Origin: Planctomycetaceae bacterium
Lineage (GTDB): Bacteria; Planctomycetota; Planctomycetia; Pirellulales; Pirellulaceae
Reading direction: 5' to 3'
NCBI GenBank assembly: GCA_947463915.1
Contig: CANHVO010000002.1
Span: 1 to 64,000 of the forward strand
Length of the DNA: 64,000 nt
The notes below the pieces were generated by a model that made no database searches, had not been told where the DNA came from, and saw only the letters and a program-made list of their open reading frames with translations. Shown piece by piece: positions 45,103 through 53,351 of the stretch (positions are counted from its first letter, which is position 1; every line of letters starts with the position of its first letter). Position numbers and translations under genes: made by a program.

Positions 45103-45530
45103 TGACGCGAATTTTCGTCGAAACAAACCTTAACCACGAAAGACTCGAATCACACGAAAAAAAGGACATGAAAACCGAGGCCAATAATTGAGCCAGAGCA
45201 GATGGTCTTTTTCGTGTCGTTCGTGGATTTCGTGGTTAAGGTTTGTTTTAAAAAGAGTTGTTGCCGACGGAAATTTAAAGGAACGATCTAGTCGATGTCG
45301 AGTTTGATTGCAAGAATCGCTGCCGTGAATTATAAAGAGTGTGACTCTGAATTGGCGTAGTCATGCCAGATTCAGATGTGCCCGCGTTCAATGTGCTTCG
45401 CCCACAAGATGCCCGAATTTCTAGCATGTGTTTTCGTGATTCTGTATTTGTTTGGCAACTCTCTGCATCAACGTGTTTGGAGCGTCCCGACTCACCAGCT
45501 CAATGAGTCGGGAAAGAACCAATAAGTTTC
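45103..45530. other. Intergenic gap with family G repeat
   Basis: This 428-bp gap holds the inverted repeat at 45121-45248 and about 280 bp of DNA with no gene, including the likely promoter of the next gene, which I could not place. Confidence 0.5.
45121..45248. repeat. Family G long inverted repeat
   Basis: AAACAAACCTTAACCACGAA at the left is exactly mirrored at the right (45228-45248), and the pairing continues with mismatches through CACACGAAAAAAA against TTTTTCGTGTCG, giving arms of about 43 bases around a loop of about 41. It lies just after the cytochrome operon and could end transcription. Confidence 0.85.
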
Positions 45531-47372
45531 ATGTATAGAATCCAATGCGAATGTGGCAAGCCGCTTAACGTGGCATTCGGGGACTTCAACAAAGTCGGAA
45601 GATGTCCTTGGTGTTCTCGTGTATTTACGATTCCTGCACCGGTTGCATTGACGACTGGCAAGTTGCGATGCCAATGTGGTCTTGTGATGGACTATGAATA
45701 TCAGGATGCCGGTCTATTGTGCGAGTGCAGGCAATGCAAGGCTATTTTTAAGATCCCCGGCGGTACAGCTGAATCCATGTCGAGTGAGCTTGACCGGGAA
45801 CTCGCTGCGAAACGGGCCGTGGCAGAAGCATTTAGGATTAGGCAACACAAAAGTTCAAGTCCGCCGCTAAACCCTGTTTTCGAATCGCTGGGTGAGTTTC
45901 ACCATACACGCCAACCGATTGTTCTCGACGACTACGAGCGGTTTGGTATTGAGAGAATGATCGCTGGTGTTGCCCTATTGCTGATGACCTGCGTAACGTT
46001 ATCAGTCATTGCAATGTGGGCTCAAGGCATATTGAGTGTCCCCGACCAATGGCTTCCTCAGCAGTTGAGTTCTATGGAGGTAGAGCAAACAGCACCAAAG
46101 CAATTCCTAGAAGACGAACCGAAAGTGATTCCAATTGCACCTCTCGAACAGCCTCGTACTCAACCCGAGGTATTCGAAACCCCAAGTCGATGGGTGCATA
46201 TCGGAGAAATCCCCCCAAGCGTATCGCCCATTCGTCCCGCAGGTATTGGCACATCCTTTGATTCAACGCTCCTCAGCAATAGCGAATTAGAATCGTTAGC
46301 AAATCAAATCGTAAGCGCTGTGAACGCAAACAATAGCCGTGGTCTTACCGAACTTATGGACCCTGAAGTAATTGGAAACTATCTATTTCAATATGCCGAA
46401 CTCCCGCCCGAACAGAGATTTCAATTGGGCGCAGAGGCGATCGCACTGTATGCCAACCATCCTCGCATATCGGAGCAACTTCCAGACGCTCAAGCGTTTC
46501 CGGCAATTCGTATTGGGCAGTCGATGGTTCCATTGATTCGAGTGTGCAACAATTCGCGTCAAGGCTCAGGCAAATTAACGATGGGGCAAAGCCAGCTCAC
46601 CAACCGTCCTGCGTCGACTCCATCTCCTGAGAGGAAGCGTGCAACGGACGATTTGGTCAAAGAGTACGATCGACTGCGACAAGCATTAGATGCGAAATTG
46701 CCCTCTCGATTCGGAGGACGCACGATGGTCGAGTCGAGTGGCACAAACAACTTTCAACGCACTCCTTTGAACGATCTATTGGATCATCCGGCTGTGTATT
46801 TTGCGGTCATTGCGACACGTAGCCGGTCAGGCAAGCCAGTATTGCTGGACCTAGCCTGCGTAAACTATGACCTATGCTTACTCGACGCAACATGGAATGC
46901 CATTGATCGTGACAATCGTAAAAAGTCCTTCCAGTGCAGTCGCCCCCAAAAACAAACCGAGGAGTATTTCAAAGCGTTTCGTGAGTCGGTCGGCGAAACA
47001 GCGGTCAAGGACATCTTCAAAACCAATTCTGCGTTCGATCAAATTCGAACATACAAACGCGAGGCCATTTCGATTTCCAGTTACCCCGAAGAATCGAGGA
47101 TGGCGGACGCGGGACCTGAGGACTGCCTGAACGCGTTGGAGGTCCTCGAATCGCTCTTTCCGAACGACATGCACAATTTCATGCTCCAATGCTTGACTTC
47201 GCGCGATGCTAAATTTGACAAAGAGGCCCGACTCCTTTTGGATAGGCTTATTGAAATGAAGTATAGTAATGTGCATTTCTACGACGACTGGATGAACACC
47301 TGCCGTCGGTCCGGCGACGTGGAGTTGGCGAGGCAAATAATCGATGCACTTAAGGCAAATTGCCTACGGTAG
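45531..47372 (+). CDS. Membrane protein with two N-terminal zinc ribbons
   Basis: The 613-residue protein opens with two ribbon-type Cys sets: C6-x-C8 with C25-x2-C28, and C47-x-C49 with C66-x2-C69. A membrane segment follows at about 143-168 (GVALLLMTCVTLSVIAMWAQ). The remaining 440 residues form a soluble domain of unknown fold, which would lie outside the cytoplasm; it has an SSYPEESRMADAGPEDCLNA stretch and a helical, TPR-like C-terminus. It may couple a metal-dependent cytoplasmic sensor to an outer domain. No family was recognised beyond the ribbons. Confidence 0.7.
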   Translation: MYRIQCECGKPLNVAFGDFNKVGRCPWCSRVFTIPAPVALTTGKLRCQCGLVMDYEYQDAGLLCECRQCKAIFKIPGGTAESMSSELDRELAAKRAVAEAFRIRQHKSSSPPLNPVFESLGEFHHTRQPIVLDDYERFGIERMIAGVALLLMTCVTLSVIAMWAQGILSVPDQWLPQQLSSMEVEQTAPKQFLEDEPKVIPIAPLEQPRTQPEVFETPSRWVHIGEIPPSVSPIRPAGIGTSFDSTLLSNSELESLANQIVSAVNANNSRGLTELMDPEVIGNYLFQYAELPPEQRFQLGAEAIALYANHPRISEQLPDAQAFPAIRIGQSMVPLIRVCNNSRQGSGKLTMGQSQLTNRPASTPSPERKRATDDLVKEYDRLRQALDAKLPSRFGGRTMVESSGTNNFQRTPLNDLLDHPAVYFAVIATRSRSGKPVLLDLACVNYDLCLLDATWNAIDRDNRKKSFQCSRPQKQTEEYFKAFRESVGETAVKDIFKTNSAFDQIRTYKREAISISSYPEESRMADAGPEDCLNALEVLESLFPNDMHNFMLQCLTSRDAKFDKEARLLLDRLIEMKYSNVHFYDDWMNTCRRSGDVELARQIIDALKANCLR

Positions 47373-47426
47373 AATCCAAGTTTCGCCGATCCGCGTTGTG
47401 GACCCATTTCCTTCCGGAGCAATGCG

Positions 47427-48701
47427 ATGGACCAAATAGAATTTGCCAGCGAACACATGTCTCTCGCGAGACGGTATTTTTTGCAACTTGGATTATGTGG
47501 TGTTGCCCTCGCTCCAACAGATATCTTGGCTATGGCTGGCGAAAACCTAATCGCCGCTCCCTCACAAAAACAGAGGCCGGATAAAGCTGGTGCTCGCCGT
47601 GAACCCTACTTTACGCCCCAGGACGAATTCCGCGATGTCTCGCGAGGGAAACCGTTACCGCATTCCTTGTCCGAGGAAAAGAAACGCTCCGTCGGATTGA
47701 CGCGTGAGACATGGAAGCTCGAGGTTCTTTCGGACCCTGACCACCCAGCCTCCCTTGGCAAGACGTTGATCAAGGCAGATGGTACGGCCCTCGATTTCGA
47801 TGCATTGCTTCAGATTGGCGAAAAACACGCCGTACGATTCCTTAAGGTAATGACATGCTTGAATTTAGGCTGCCCGCTAGGGATGGGACTCTGGGAAGGT
47901 GTTCCGCTGCGAGAAGTGATTTGGCTGACCCAACCCAAAGAGAACATTCGGCGGGTGCACTATCATGGGTACCACAATGATGATCCAAAACAAATGTTCC
48001 GTAGTTCGCTCCCTATCGGACGTGTGTTGGAGGATCCGTTTGATTTGCCACCTGTGATTTTATGTTACAAGCTGAATGGCGAATGGCTTGATTCCGAGCG
48101 AGGCGGACCGGTTCGGATGGTTGTGCCTGAGGCCTACGGTTTCAAATCGATCAAGTGGTTGTCACGCGTCCTATTGACAAATCTTGCCCATGCCAATGAC
48201 ACGTATGCGGAGCAAAACAACGACGTCGATAGTATGCTCAAGACGTATGCAGCGACGTTATCCATTCCGAAAGAGGTTAAGGCGGGTGAGCCCATTCCAA
48301 TTTCCGGATACGCTCAGGTCGGAGTCTCCGGACTGGCGCGAGTGGAAGTCTCATTGGAATCGAATACGTTGGTGCGAAGCGAGAGCGATCCTTACTTCAC
48401 TCAATGCTCATGGAGCGATGCTCAAATGCTGGCAGCACCCCAACGTTGGGGCGGACTCATTGATGATAGTTTGCCAGCAAATACTCATGGTATTGATGGG
48501 AATGGAAAACCGAAACATTGGCCAATGCGTTTCACCAATGCGCATTGGGCGGTGGTGCTTCCCGGTGTCGCACCTGGAGAATATATGTTTCGATGCAGGA
48601 CAATCGATGAAAAAGGAAATGCTCAACCGCTTCCACGGCCTTTTCGAAAAGGGGGGCACGCAGCAATCGAATCGATTGCTATTACGGCAAAGGAAACGTG
48701 A
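47427..48701 (+). CDS. Sulfite-oxidase-like molybdopterin enzyme with Tat signal
   Basis: The 424-residue protein has a Tat-type leader (ARRYFLQLGLCGVALAP), the molybdopterin domain at about 90-270 and a Mo-cofactor dimerisation domain at about 275-420. Cys144 in KVMTCLNLGCPLGMGLWEGV stands where the sulfite-oxidase family uses a Cys to hold molybdenum, and GVPL follows as usual. It should oxidise sulfite or a related substrate in the periplasm. GGAG lies 7 bases before the ATG at 47427. No heme or cytochrome partner is adjacent. Its molybdenum may come through the Mod system at 18.4-21.5 kb. Confidence 0.85.
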   Translation: MDQIEFASEHMSLARRYFLQLGLCGVALAPTDILAMAGENLIAAPSQKQRPDKAGARREPYFTPQDEFRDVSRGKPLPHSLSEEKKRSVGLTRETWKLEVLSDPDHPASLGKTLIKADGTALDFDALLQIGEKHAVRFLKVMTCLNLGCPLGMGLWEGVPLREVIWLTQPKENIRRVHYHGYHNDDPKQMFRSSLPIGRVLEDPFDLPPVILCYKLNGEWLDSERGGPVRMVVPEAYGFKSIKWLSRVLLTNLAHANDTYAEQNNDVDSMLKTYAATLSIPKEVKAGEPIPISGYAQVGVSGLARVEVSLESNTLVRSESDPYFTQCSWSDAQMLAAPQRWGGLIDDSLPANTHGIDGNGKPKHWPMRFTNAHWAVVLPGVAPGEYMFRCRTIDEKGNAQPLPRPFRKGGHAAIESIAITAKET

Positions 48702-48854
48702 AAAGTGTCGAAAGATTGTACTCAATCGTTCCTGTACTGAAGAAGGGCATATATAAACGCGGAGTTTCGCGGAGCATGTTGCAAAAGAAGAATGTCTCGA
48801 CTTCGTGTTACAATCTTGGATTGTATGCACCTCTACACCAGATAAGGTCTCGAT
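48702..48854. other. Short gap with a hairpin
   Basis: GAAAGATTG (48710-48718) and CAATCGTTC (48723-48731) can pair with one mismatch around a TACT loop. CGCGGAGTTTCGCGGAG near 48758 is a further short repeat-like run. No gene was seen. Confidence 0.35.
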
Positions 48855-50411
48855 ATGCAAAATAGTGCGTTGATGTCTATTGGTCTGACCTTGTTCGCAT
48901 CTGCAAATGCGCTCGCTCAACAGAATTTCGATTTTCACCAACCCATCCAGCCACCTCGCAAGGTCCAAGTGATGGTGCATCGCGGGATGTCATGCGCTGC
49001 TCCTGAAAACTCTGCAATCGCGATTGAGATGTGTGCACAAGACTATTGCGAATGGGCTGAAATCGATGTCCGAATATCCAAAGACGGCCAACACATTATC
49101 ATTCACAATGATACCGTCGACGCAGCAACGAACGGTACTGGACGAGTTGGAGACCTGACACTTCAACAGCTAAAAAAACTCGATGCGGGATCTTGGTTTG
49201 CAACGAGATTTGCTAGCAACCGATTGCTGACGTTAACCGAAGCGTTGGAGCTGGCCAAAGGAAAGATCAACTTGGTTTTGGATTGCAAGAGCATCCATCC
49301 AAAGCTTTTGGTCGAGGAAGTCATGGCGGCTGGGATGGAGCGTCAAGTGATTGTTTTTGGTAGTCCCGAAGACCTGACTCTATTGCAATCCACCGCGAAG
49401 GGCAAAGTGGCTTGCATGGCAAAGTTTCGACCAAAGTCCATGACGTTCGATGAATTCGTGAAGCGACTCAACCCAGCAGCCGTGGAGATCGATGCCGACG
49501 AAATAACGCCTGCACTATGCCAGCAGTTTCAAGCTGTCGGAATCAAGGTTCAGGTGAAGGTACTCGGAAAGGATTGGGACAGTCCCACGTTTTGGGGAAA
49601 CGCCATCGACGCAAGAGCGGATTGGCTACAAACCGATGACCCAGCTGGTTTTCTGTTCTTTAGTGCACGGAAAACCGGACTAACGTTTCCCATGAAAATC
49701 GCAGCTCATCGAGGTGTCAATCGCTATGCACCGGAGAACACTCTGCCAGCAATTCAGGTTGCCGCGAGACTGGGGCTGGACTACGCCGAGATCGATATTC
49801 GTACAACTCTCGACGGCAATCTGGTACTCATGCACGACAACACGTTGAATAGAACGACCGATCGAAATGGAACGGTTCGAGAAACGACCTACGAGGAAAC
49901 GAAAAATCTGCATGCAGGCAATTGGTTCGGCCCGCAATTTCGAGAGACGCGTGTTCCGTCATTCGACGAAGGACTTCGCGCGTTAGGTGAAAAAATGGGG
50001 GTCTACCTAGATGCAAAAGAAGTTGGAGCGACCGAACTGATTGCAGCGATCCATAAGTTCCATCTCGAGGAACGTCATGTCGTTTATCAATCGGTCGAGT
50101 ACTGCAAAAGAATTCACGAGCTCGAACCGAAAGTGCGAACGTTGCCACCCTTGAAGCACAGAGAACAACTAGATGCCGTTGCTGCCATCCATCCCTATGG
50201 AGTCGATGCCGCATGGTCCATCTTGTCCAAAGAAATGATTGCAGATTGTCACAAGCGAGGGATACAAGTCTTTTCGGATGCGATTGGTCGGAACGAGACT
50301 GTCGACCAATACCAACAAGCGATCGGCTGGGGAATCGATTGCATTCAAACCGATCACCCTCTGCGAGTCCTAAGAGCCATCGAGGAACTCGATAACTTAA
50401 ATGCGAAATAG
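48855..50411 (+). CDS. Glycerophosphodiester phosphodiesterase with two GDPD domains
   Basis: The 518-residue protein has a signal peptide (about 1-22) and two GDPD barrels. Domain 1 starts at HRGMSCAAPENS (His42) with EIDVRISKDG and HND; domain 2 starts at HRGVNRYAPENT (His283 or so) with EIDIRTTLDGNLVLMHDNTL and NRTTD. Both keep the paired His and the acidic metal ligands. GDPD enzymes hydrolyse glycerophosphodiesters to glycerol-3-phosphate and an alcohol. Normal length is about 250-300 residues for one domain. AAGG lies 7 bases before the ATG. It is probably exported to the periplasm. Confidence 0.9.
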   Translation: MQNSALMSIGLTLFASANALAQQNFDFHQPIQPPRKVQVMVHRGMSCAAPENSAIAIEMCAQDYCEWAEIDVRISKDGQHIIIHNDTVDAATNGTGRVGDLTLQQLKKLDAGSWFATRFASNRLLTLTEALELAKGKINLVLDCKSIHPKLLVEEVMAAGMERQVIVFGSPEDLTLLQSTAKGKVACMAKFRPKSMTFDEFVKRLNPAAVEIDADEITPALCQQFQAVGIKVQVKVLGKDWDSPTFWGNAIDARADWLQTDDPAGFLFFSARKTGLTFPMKIAAHRGVNRYAPENTLPAIQVAARLGLDYAEIDIRTTLDGNLVLMHDNTLNRTTDRNGTVRETTYEETKNLHAGNWFGPQFRETRVPSFDEGLRALGEKMGVYLDAKEVGATELIAAIHKFHLEERHVVYQSVEYCKRIHELEPKVRTLPPLKHREQLDAVAAIHPYGVDAAWSILSKEMIADCHKRGIQVFSDAIGRNETVDQYQQAIGWGIDCIQTDHPLRVLRAIEELDNLNAK

Positions 50412-50414
50412 AAA

Positions 50415-50440
50415 AAATCATCTTCATGTGCTTAGATGAT
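50415..50440 (+). terminator. Possible terminator after the GDPD gene
   Basis: ATCATCT pairs with AGATGAT around a 10-base loop, followed by CTTTAGAG. The stem is short and the T run poor, so this is weak. Confidence 0.25.
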
Positions 50441-50523
50441 CTTTAGAGTGGATTGATCGAATCGGTTGGTGTTACACTAAGGGATTCGTCGCCGTCGTTT
50501 GCTTTGAAAAATTGGGCAAGATT

Positions 50524-51795
50524 ATGAAAGATTTTCGGAATGTCGTTTTGTTAGTTTTTATCACCATATTCGGATTCGTTTTTGAATGCGACCGATGTTG
50601 CTCGCAAGACGACCTGACATCAGCCAGTAAAAAACAGCGAAAGGAAGAGCAAGAGCAAGTACTCGCCTTAAGCCAACTGACAATTGCACCAGAAACAAGA
50701 GTCGCCGAAGGGTTTGCGGACGACGGCGAGCTCAAGGCAATTTTCTACGATACGTTACCTTGGCAGGGGAAACCGACGAAGGTGTTTGCATGGCTAGGAA
50801 TTCCCAAAAATCGAACGGGCAAAGTGCCAGCGGTCGTGCTATTGCATGGCGGTGGTGGTACTGCGTTCAAAGAGTGGGTACGGAAGTGGAACGAGCGAGG
50901 CTATGCAGCGATCAGCATTGCAGTCGAAGGCCAAACAGATGCGGTGGATGCTTCTTTCAAGGGGCCAGATAATCCAGCGGGTTGGAAGCGGCATGCTTGG
51001 CCCGGACCGAATCGCAAAGGCATCTATGCGGACTCAAGCGTTTCGCTGAAAGATCAATGGATATACCACGCAGTCGCGGATACTGTGCTCGCAAATTCCC
51101 TATTGAGAGCGTTACCCGAAGTAGACTCGAGCCAAGTTGGCTTGATGGGGATATCATGGGGTGGCGTCATTGCCAGCACGGTCATTGGAATCGATGATCG
51201 CTTTGCATTCGCCATTCCGACTTATGGTTGCGGTCATTTGTATGATTCGGACAACCAATACGGCCGAGCTCTTGGCCAGAATTCGCTCTATCGTGAAGTC
51301 TGGGATCCGATGCTGCGTATGAATCGAGCTACGATGCCAACACTTTGGTTCTCGTGGCCCGAGGAAACTCACTTTCCGTTGGATAGTCACGCAGCGAATT
51401 ATAACGCAGCACCGGGGCCGCATATGGTTTCGTTGATTCCTCGCATGGGCCATGGTCACGAACCACCTTGGAACTTGCCCGATAGCTATGCGTTCGCCGA
51501 TAGTGTTGTTCGTGATGGCACGCCATGGTGCGTACAATCCAAACGAAAGCATACCAATGGCGTAGTTGAATGTGAGTTTAAGTCCACTAAGCCACTTGGC
51601 GTGGCTGTACTCGTTACGACGACCGATGCGGGATTTACCGGCAGTCGAAAGTGGATCGAGACTCCTGCGACGTTGACAAAACAAGGTGAAGCGTGGCTCT
51701 TCTCTGGCACTTTGCCTGCCGGTACGACAGCTTGGTTTGCAAACGTGCGAAGCGGCGATCTCACAGCGAGTTCCGATTATCAGCAAGTCCCTTAA
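50524..51795 (+). CDS. Exported alpha/beta hydrolase (esterase or peptidase-like)
   Basis: The 423-residue protein has a signal (about 1-28) and an alpha/beta hydrolase core at about 95-330. HGGGG after AVVLL is the oxyanion loop; Ser211 in MGISWGGVIAS is the nucleophile; His in MGHGHEPPW would complete the triad, with an acid before it. The relatives are dienelactone hydrolases and acetylxylan-esterase-like proteins, which fits plant- or alga-polysaccharide work. A C-terminal beta domain (about 335-423) follows. The ATG at 50524 was preferred to a TTG at 50512. Substrate unknown. Confidence 0.85.
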   Translation: MKDFRNVVLLVFITIFGFVFECDRCCSQDDLTSASKKQRKEEQEQVLALSQLTIAPETRVAEGFADDGELKAIFYDTLPWQGKPTKVFAWLGIPKNRTGKVPAVVLLHGGGGTAFKEWVRKWNERGYAAISIAVEGQTDAVDASFKGPDNPAGWKRHAWPGPNRKGIYADSSVSLKDQWIYHAVADTVLANSLLRALPEVDSSQVGLMGISWGGVIASTVIGIDDRFAFAIPTYGCGHLYDSDNQYGRALGQNSLYREVWDPMLRMNRATMPTLWFSWPEETHFPLDSHAANYNAAPGPHMVSLIPRMGHGHEPPWNLPDSYAFADSVVRDGTPWCVQSKRKHTNGVVECEFKSTKPLGVAVLVTTTDAGFTGSRKWIETPATLTKQGEAWLFSGTLPAGTTAWFANVRSGDLTASSDYQQVP

Positions 51796-51863
51796 ACGGG
51801 TCGCAACCGAAGCGATATGATTCAATCCTTGGACAAAAGCCTATCGTTTAGACAAAGCACATC

Positions 51864-51913
51864 GTTTAATTTAACAGTCAGCCGACGGCGTACTGCCAAG
51901 TCCGTGGCACGCC
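51864..51913. repeat. Family C repeat, copy 2
   Basis: TTTAACAGTCAGCCGACGGC matches copy 1 with one change, and GGCGTACTGCC is partly mirrored by GGCACGCC. It lies just before the NHL protein gene. Confidence 0.7.
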
Positions 51914-51937
51914 GTTCTACACTTTTGCATCATAAAC

Positions 51938-53017
51938 ATGAATCTAAACTCCCCGTCACTGTTCTCCGCACTCCTGCTTTGGCTGTCATCAATGCTGTTC
52001 GTCACGGATCGCTCTTATGGTCAGGAGCAGATCCAATTGGTAGCGGGAGGTCACACGAATGCCGTCGACATACCCGCAACGCAAGCCGTACTAAAGGAGC
52101 CATTCGGCACCGCATTTGATGGGACTGGCCAGATGTGGATCGTAGAAATGGCCTCTGGCAATCGCCTGCTGAAAGTGAATGAGGCTGGGATATTATCGCA
52201 CGTAGCTGGTCAAAGCCAACCTGGCCTCGAGGGGGATGGCGGGCCTGCATTATCCGCCCGATTCAACGGCCCGCACAACTTAGCCATTCGGCCCAGTGGA
52301 CGGATTTTTATTAGCGATACATGGAATGGACGCATTCGCGAAGTGGATCCGAAAACCAATCTGGTCGATTCGCTGAAGGGTTTCGAAGTTTCGCTCGACA
52401 AAGCAAAAGCCGCTGGCCCCTATTGCATTTCGATGAGCATGTCGGGCAAACAGCTTTACATTGCCGACTTGATTCGCATCCATCGACTGGATCTAGAAAC
52501 GGGGAAATCGACCGTTGTCGCAGGAAACGGTACCAAGGGGATCCCGAAAAATGGGGCGATCGCGATAGATGCACCTCTAGTCGATCCGAGAGCGGTAGCC
52601 GAAGACCGACTTGGAAACGTCTATATTCTCGAACGCAACGGAAATGCGCTCCGGGTCGTTCGGCCCGATGGCAAGATTGAAACATTGGTCAATGCGACCG
52701 GCAAAAAAGGGCCTGAAAAATCGCGGCAAGAACCAGCCGTCGAAGCCATGATGAACGGCCCAAAACATCTTTGCGTGGATTTGGAAAACAGGGTCATCAT
52801 TGCAGACGCCGAAAATCATCTCATTCGCCGATACAACCCAGCCGAAGGTACCCTCACCCGCATCGCAGGTACTGGTGTCTCGGGCAAAGAAGGCGTAGGC
52901 GGCCCACCGACCGCATGCCAATTAGCCCGCCCTCACGGAGTAACCATCCATCCGAAAACAGGCGAACTCACAATCACTGACAGTTATAACAATCGGATCC
53001 TGGTGATCCGACGTTGA
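51938..53017 (+). CDS. Exported NHL-repeat beta-propeller protein
   Basis: The 359-residue protein has a signal peptide (about 1-29) and about six NHL blades with the usual G-IxxxG-hhhxD pattern: FGTAFDGTGQMWIVEMASGN, RFNGPHNLAIRPSGRIFISD, and a last blade that ends with DSYNNRILVIRR. Propellers of this kind bind partners or small ligands; no active site is visible. The role is unknown. It is convergent with the PQQ propeller gene, and a perfect cruciform lies between them. Confidence 0.85.
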   Translation: MNLNSPSLFSALLLWLSSMLFVTDRSYGQEQIQLVAGGHTNAVDIPATQAVLKEPFGTAFDGTGQMWIVEMASGNRLLKVNEAGILSHVAGQSQPGLEGDGGPALSARFNGPHNLAIRPSGRIFISDTWNGRIREVDPKTNLVDSLKGFEVSLDKAKAAGPYCISMSMSGKQLYIADLIRIHRLDLETGKSTVVAGNGTKGIPKNGAIAIDAPLVDPRAVAEDRLGNVYILERNGNALRVVRPDGKIETLVNATGKKGPEKSRQEPAVEAMMNGPKHLCVDLENRVIIADAENHLIRRYNPAEGTLTRIAGTGVSGKEGVGGPPTACQLARPHGVTIHPKTGELTITDSYNNRILVIRR

Positions 53018-53351
53018 CGACATCGAGCTATTTTCAAAATGGGATGCCATCATTCCTTTACTTCATAAGTGAACTCGGGCCTGTAGTCTGATAGCCCGGA
53101 GGGCGACACATCTCTGCCGGTGGCGTAAGCCACCGGCAAAAATGTGTCGCCCTCCGGGCTTTGACTGCAGTGCAAACAGAACTAGTTTCGTGCTTCAGAT
53201 TGCCCTGCTTCTCGGTCTGAAAATGGAGCAAAAAAACGGAATCAAACTTGTGAAATTTTCTCAAAACTGGCCTTTGTCGCACAGCTAGGCCTAGCGCCCT
53301 AGTTCGCAATATACTTGGCGTGCTAGCGGACCGCACAACGGAGCGTGCCAT
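53018..53351. other. Convergent gap with a cruciform repeat
   Basis: The 334-bp gap holds the palindrome at 53093-53160. The other 260 bp show no gene; reading frames here are short and unlike the neighbours. Confidence 0.5.
53093..53160. repeat. Family D cruciform-type perfect inverted repeat
   Basis: Outer arms AGCCCGGAGGGCGACACAT and its perfect inverse enclose an inner hairpin GCCGGTGGC-GTAA-GCCACCGGC, also perfect. It is the strongest palindrome seen in the window and may end transcription from both sides. Confidence 0.95.

Noticed and set aside
49828-50427. A 199-residue minus-strand frame inside the GDPD gene.
   Set aside because: It opposes the second GDPD domain and has unlikely composition.
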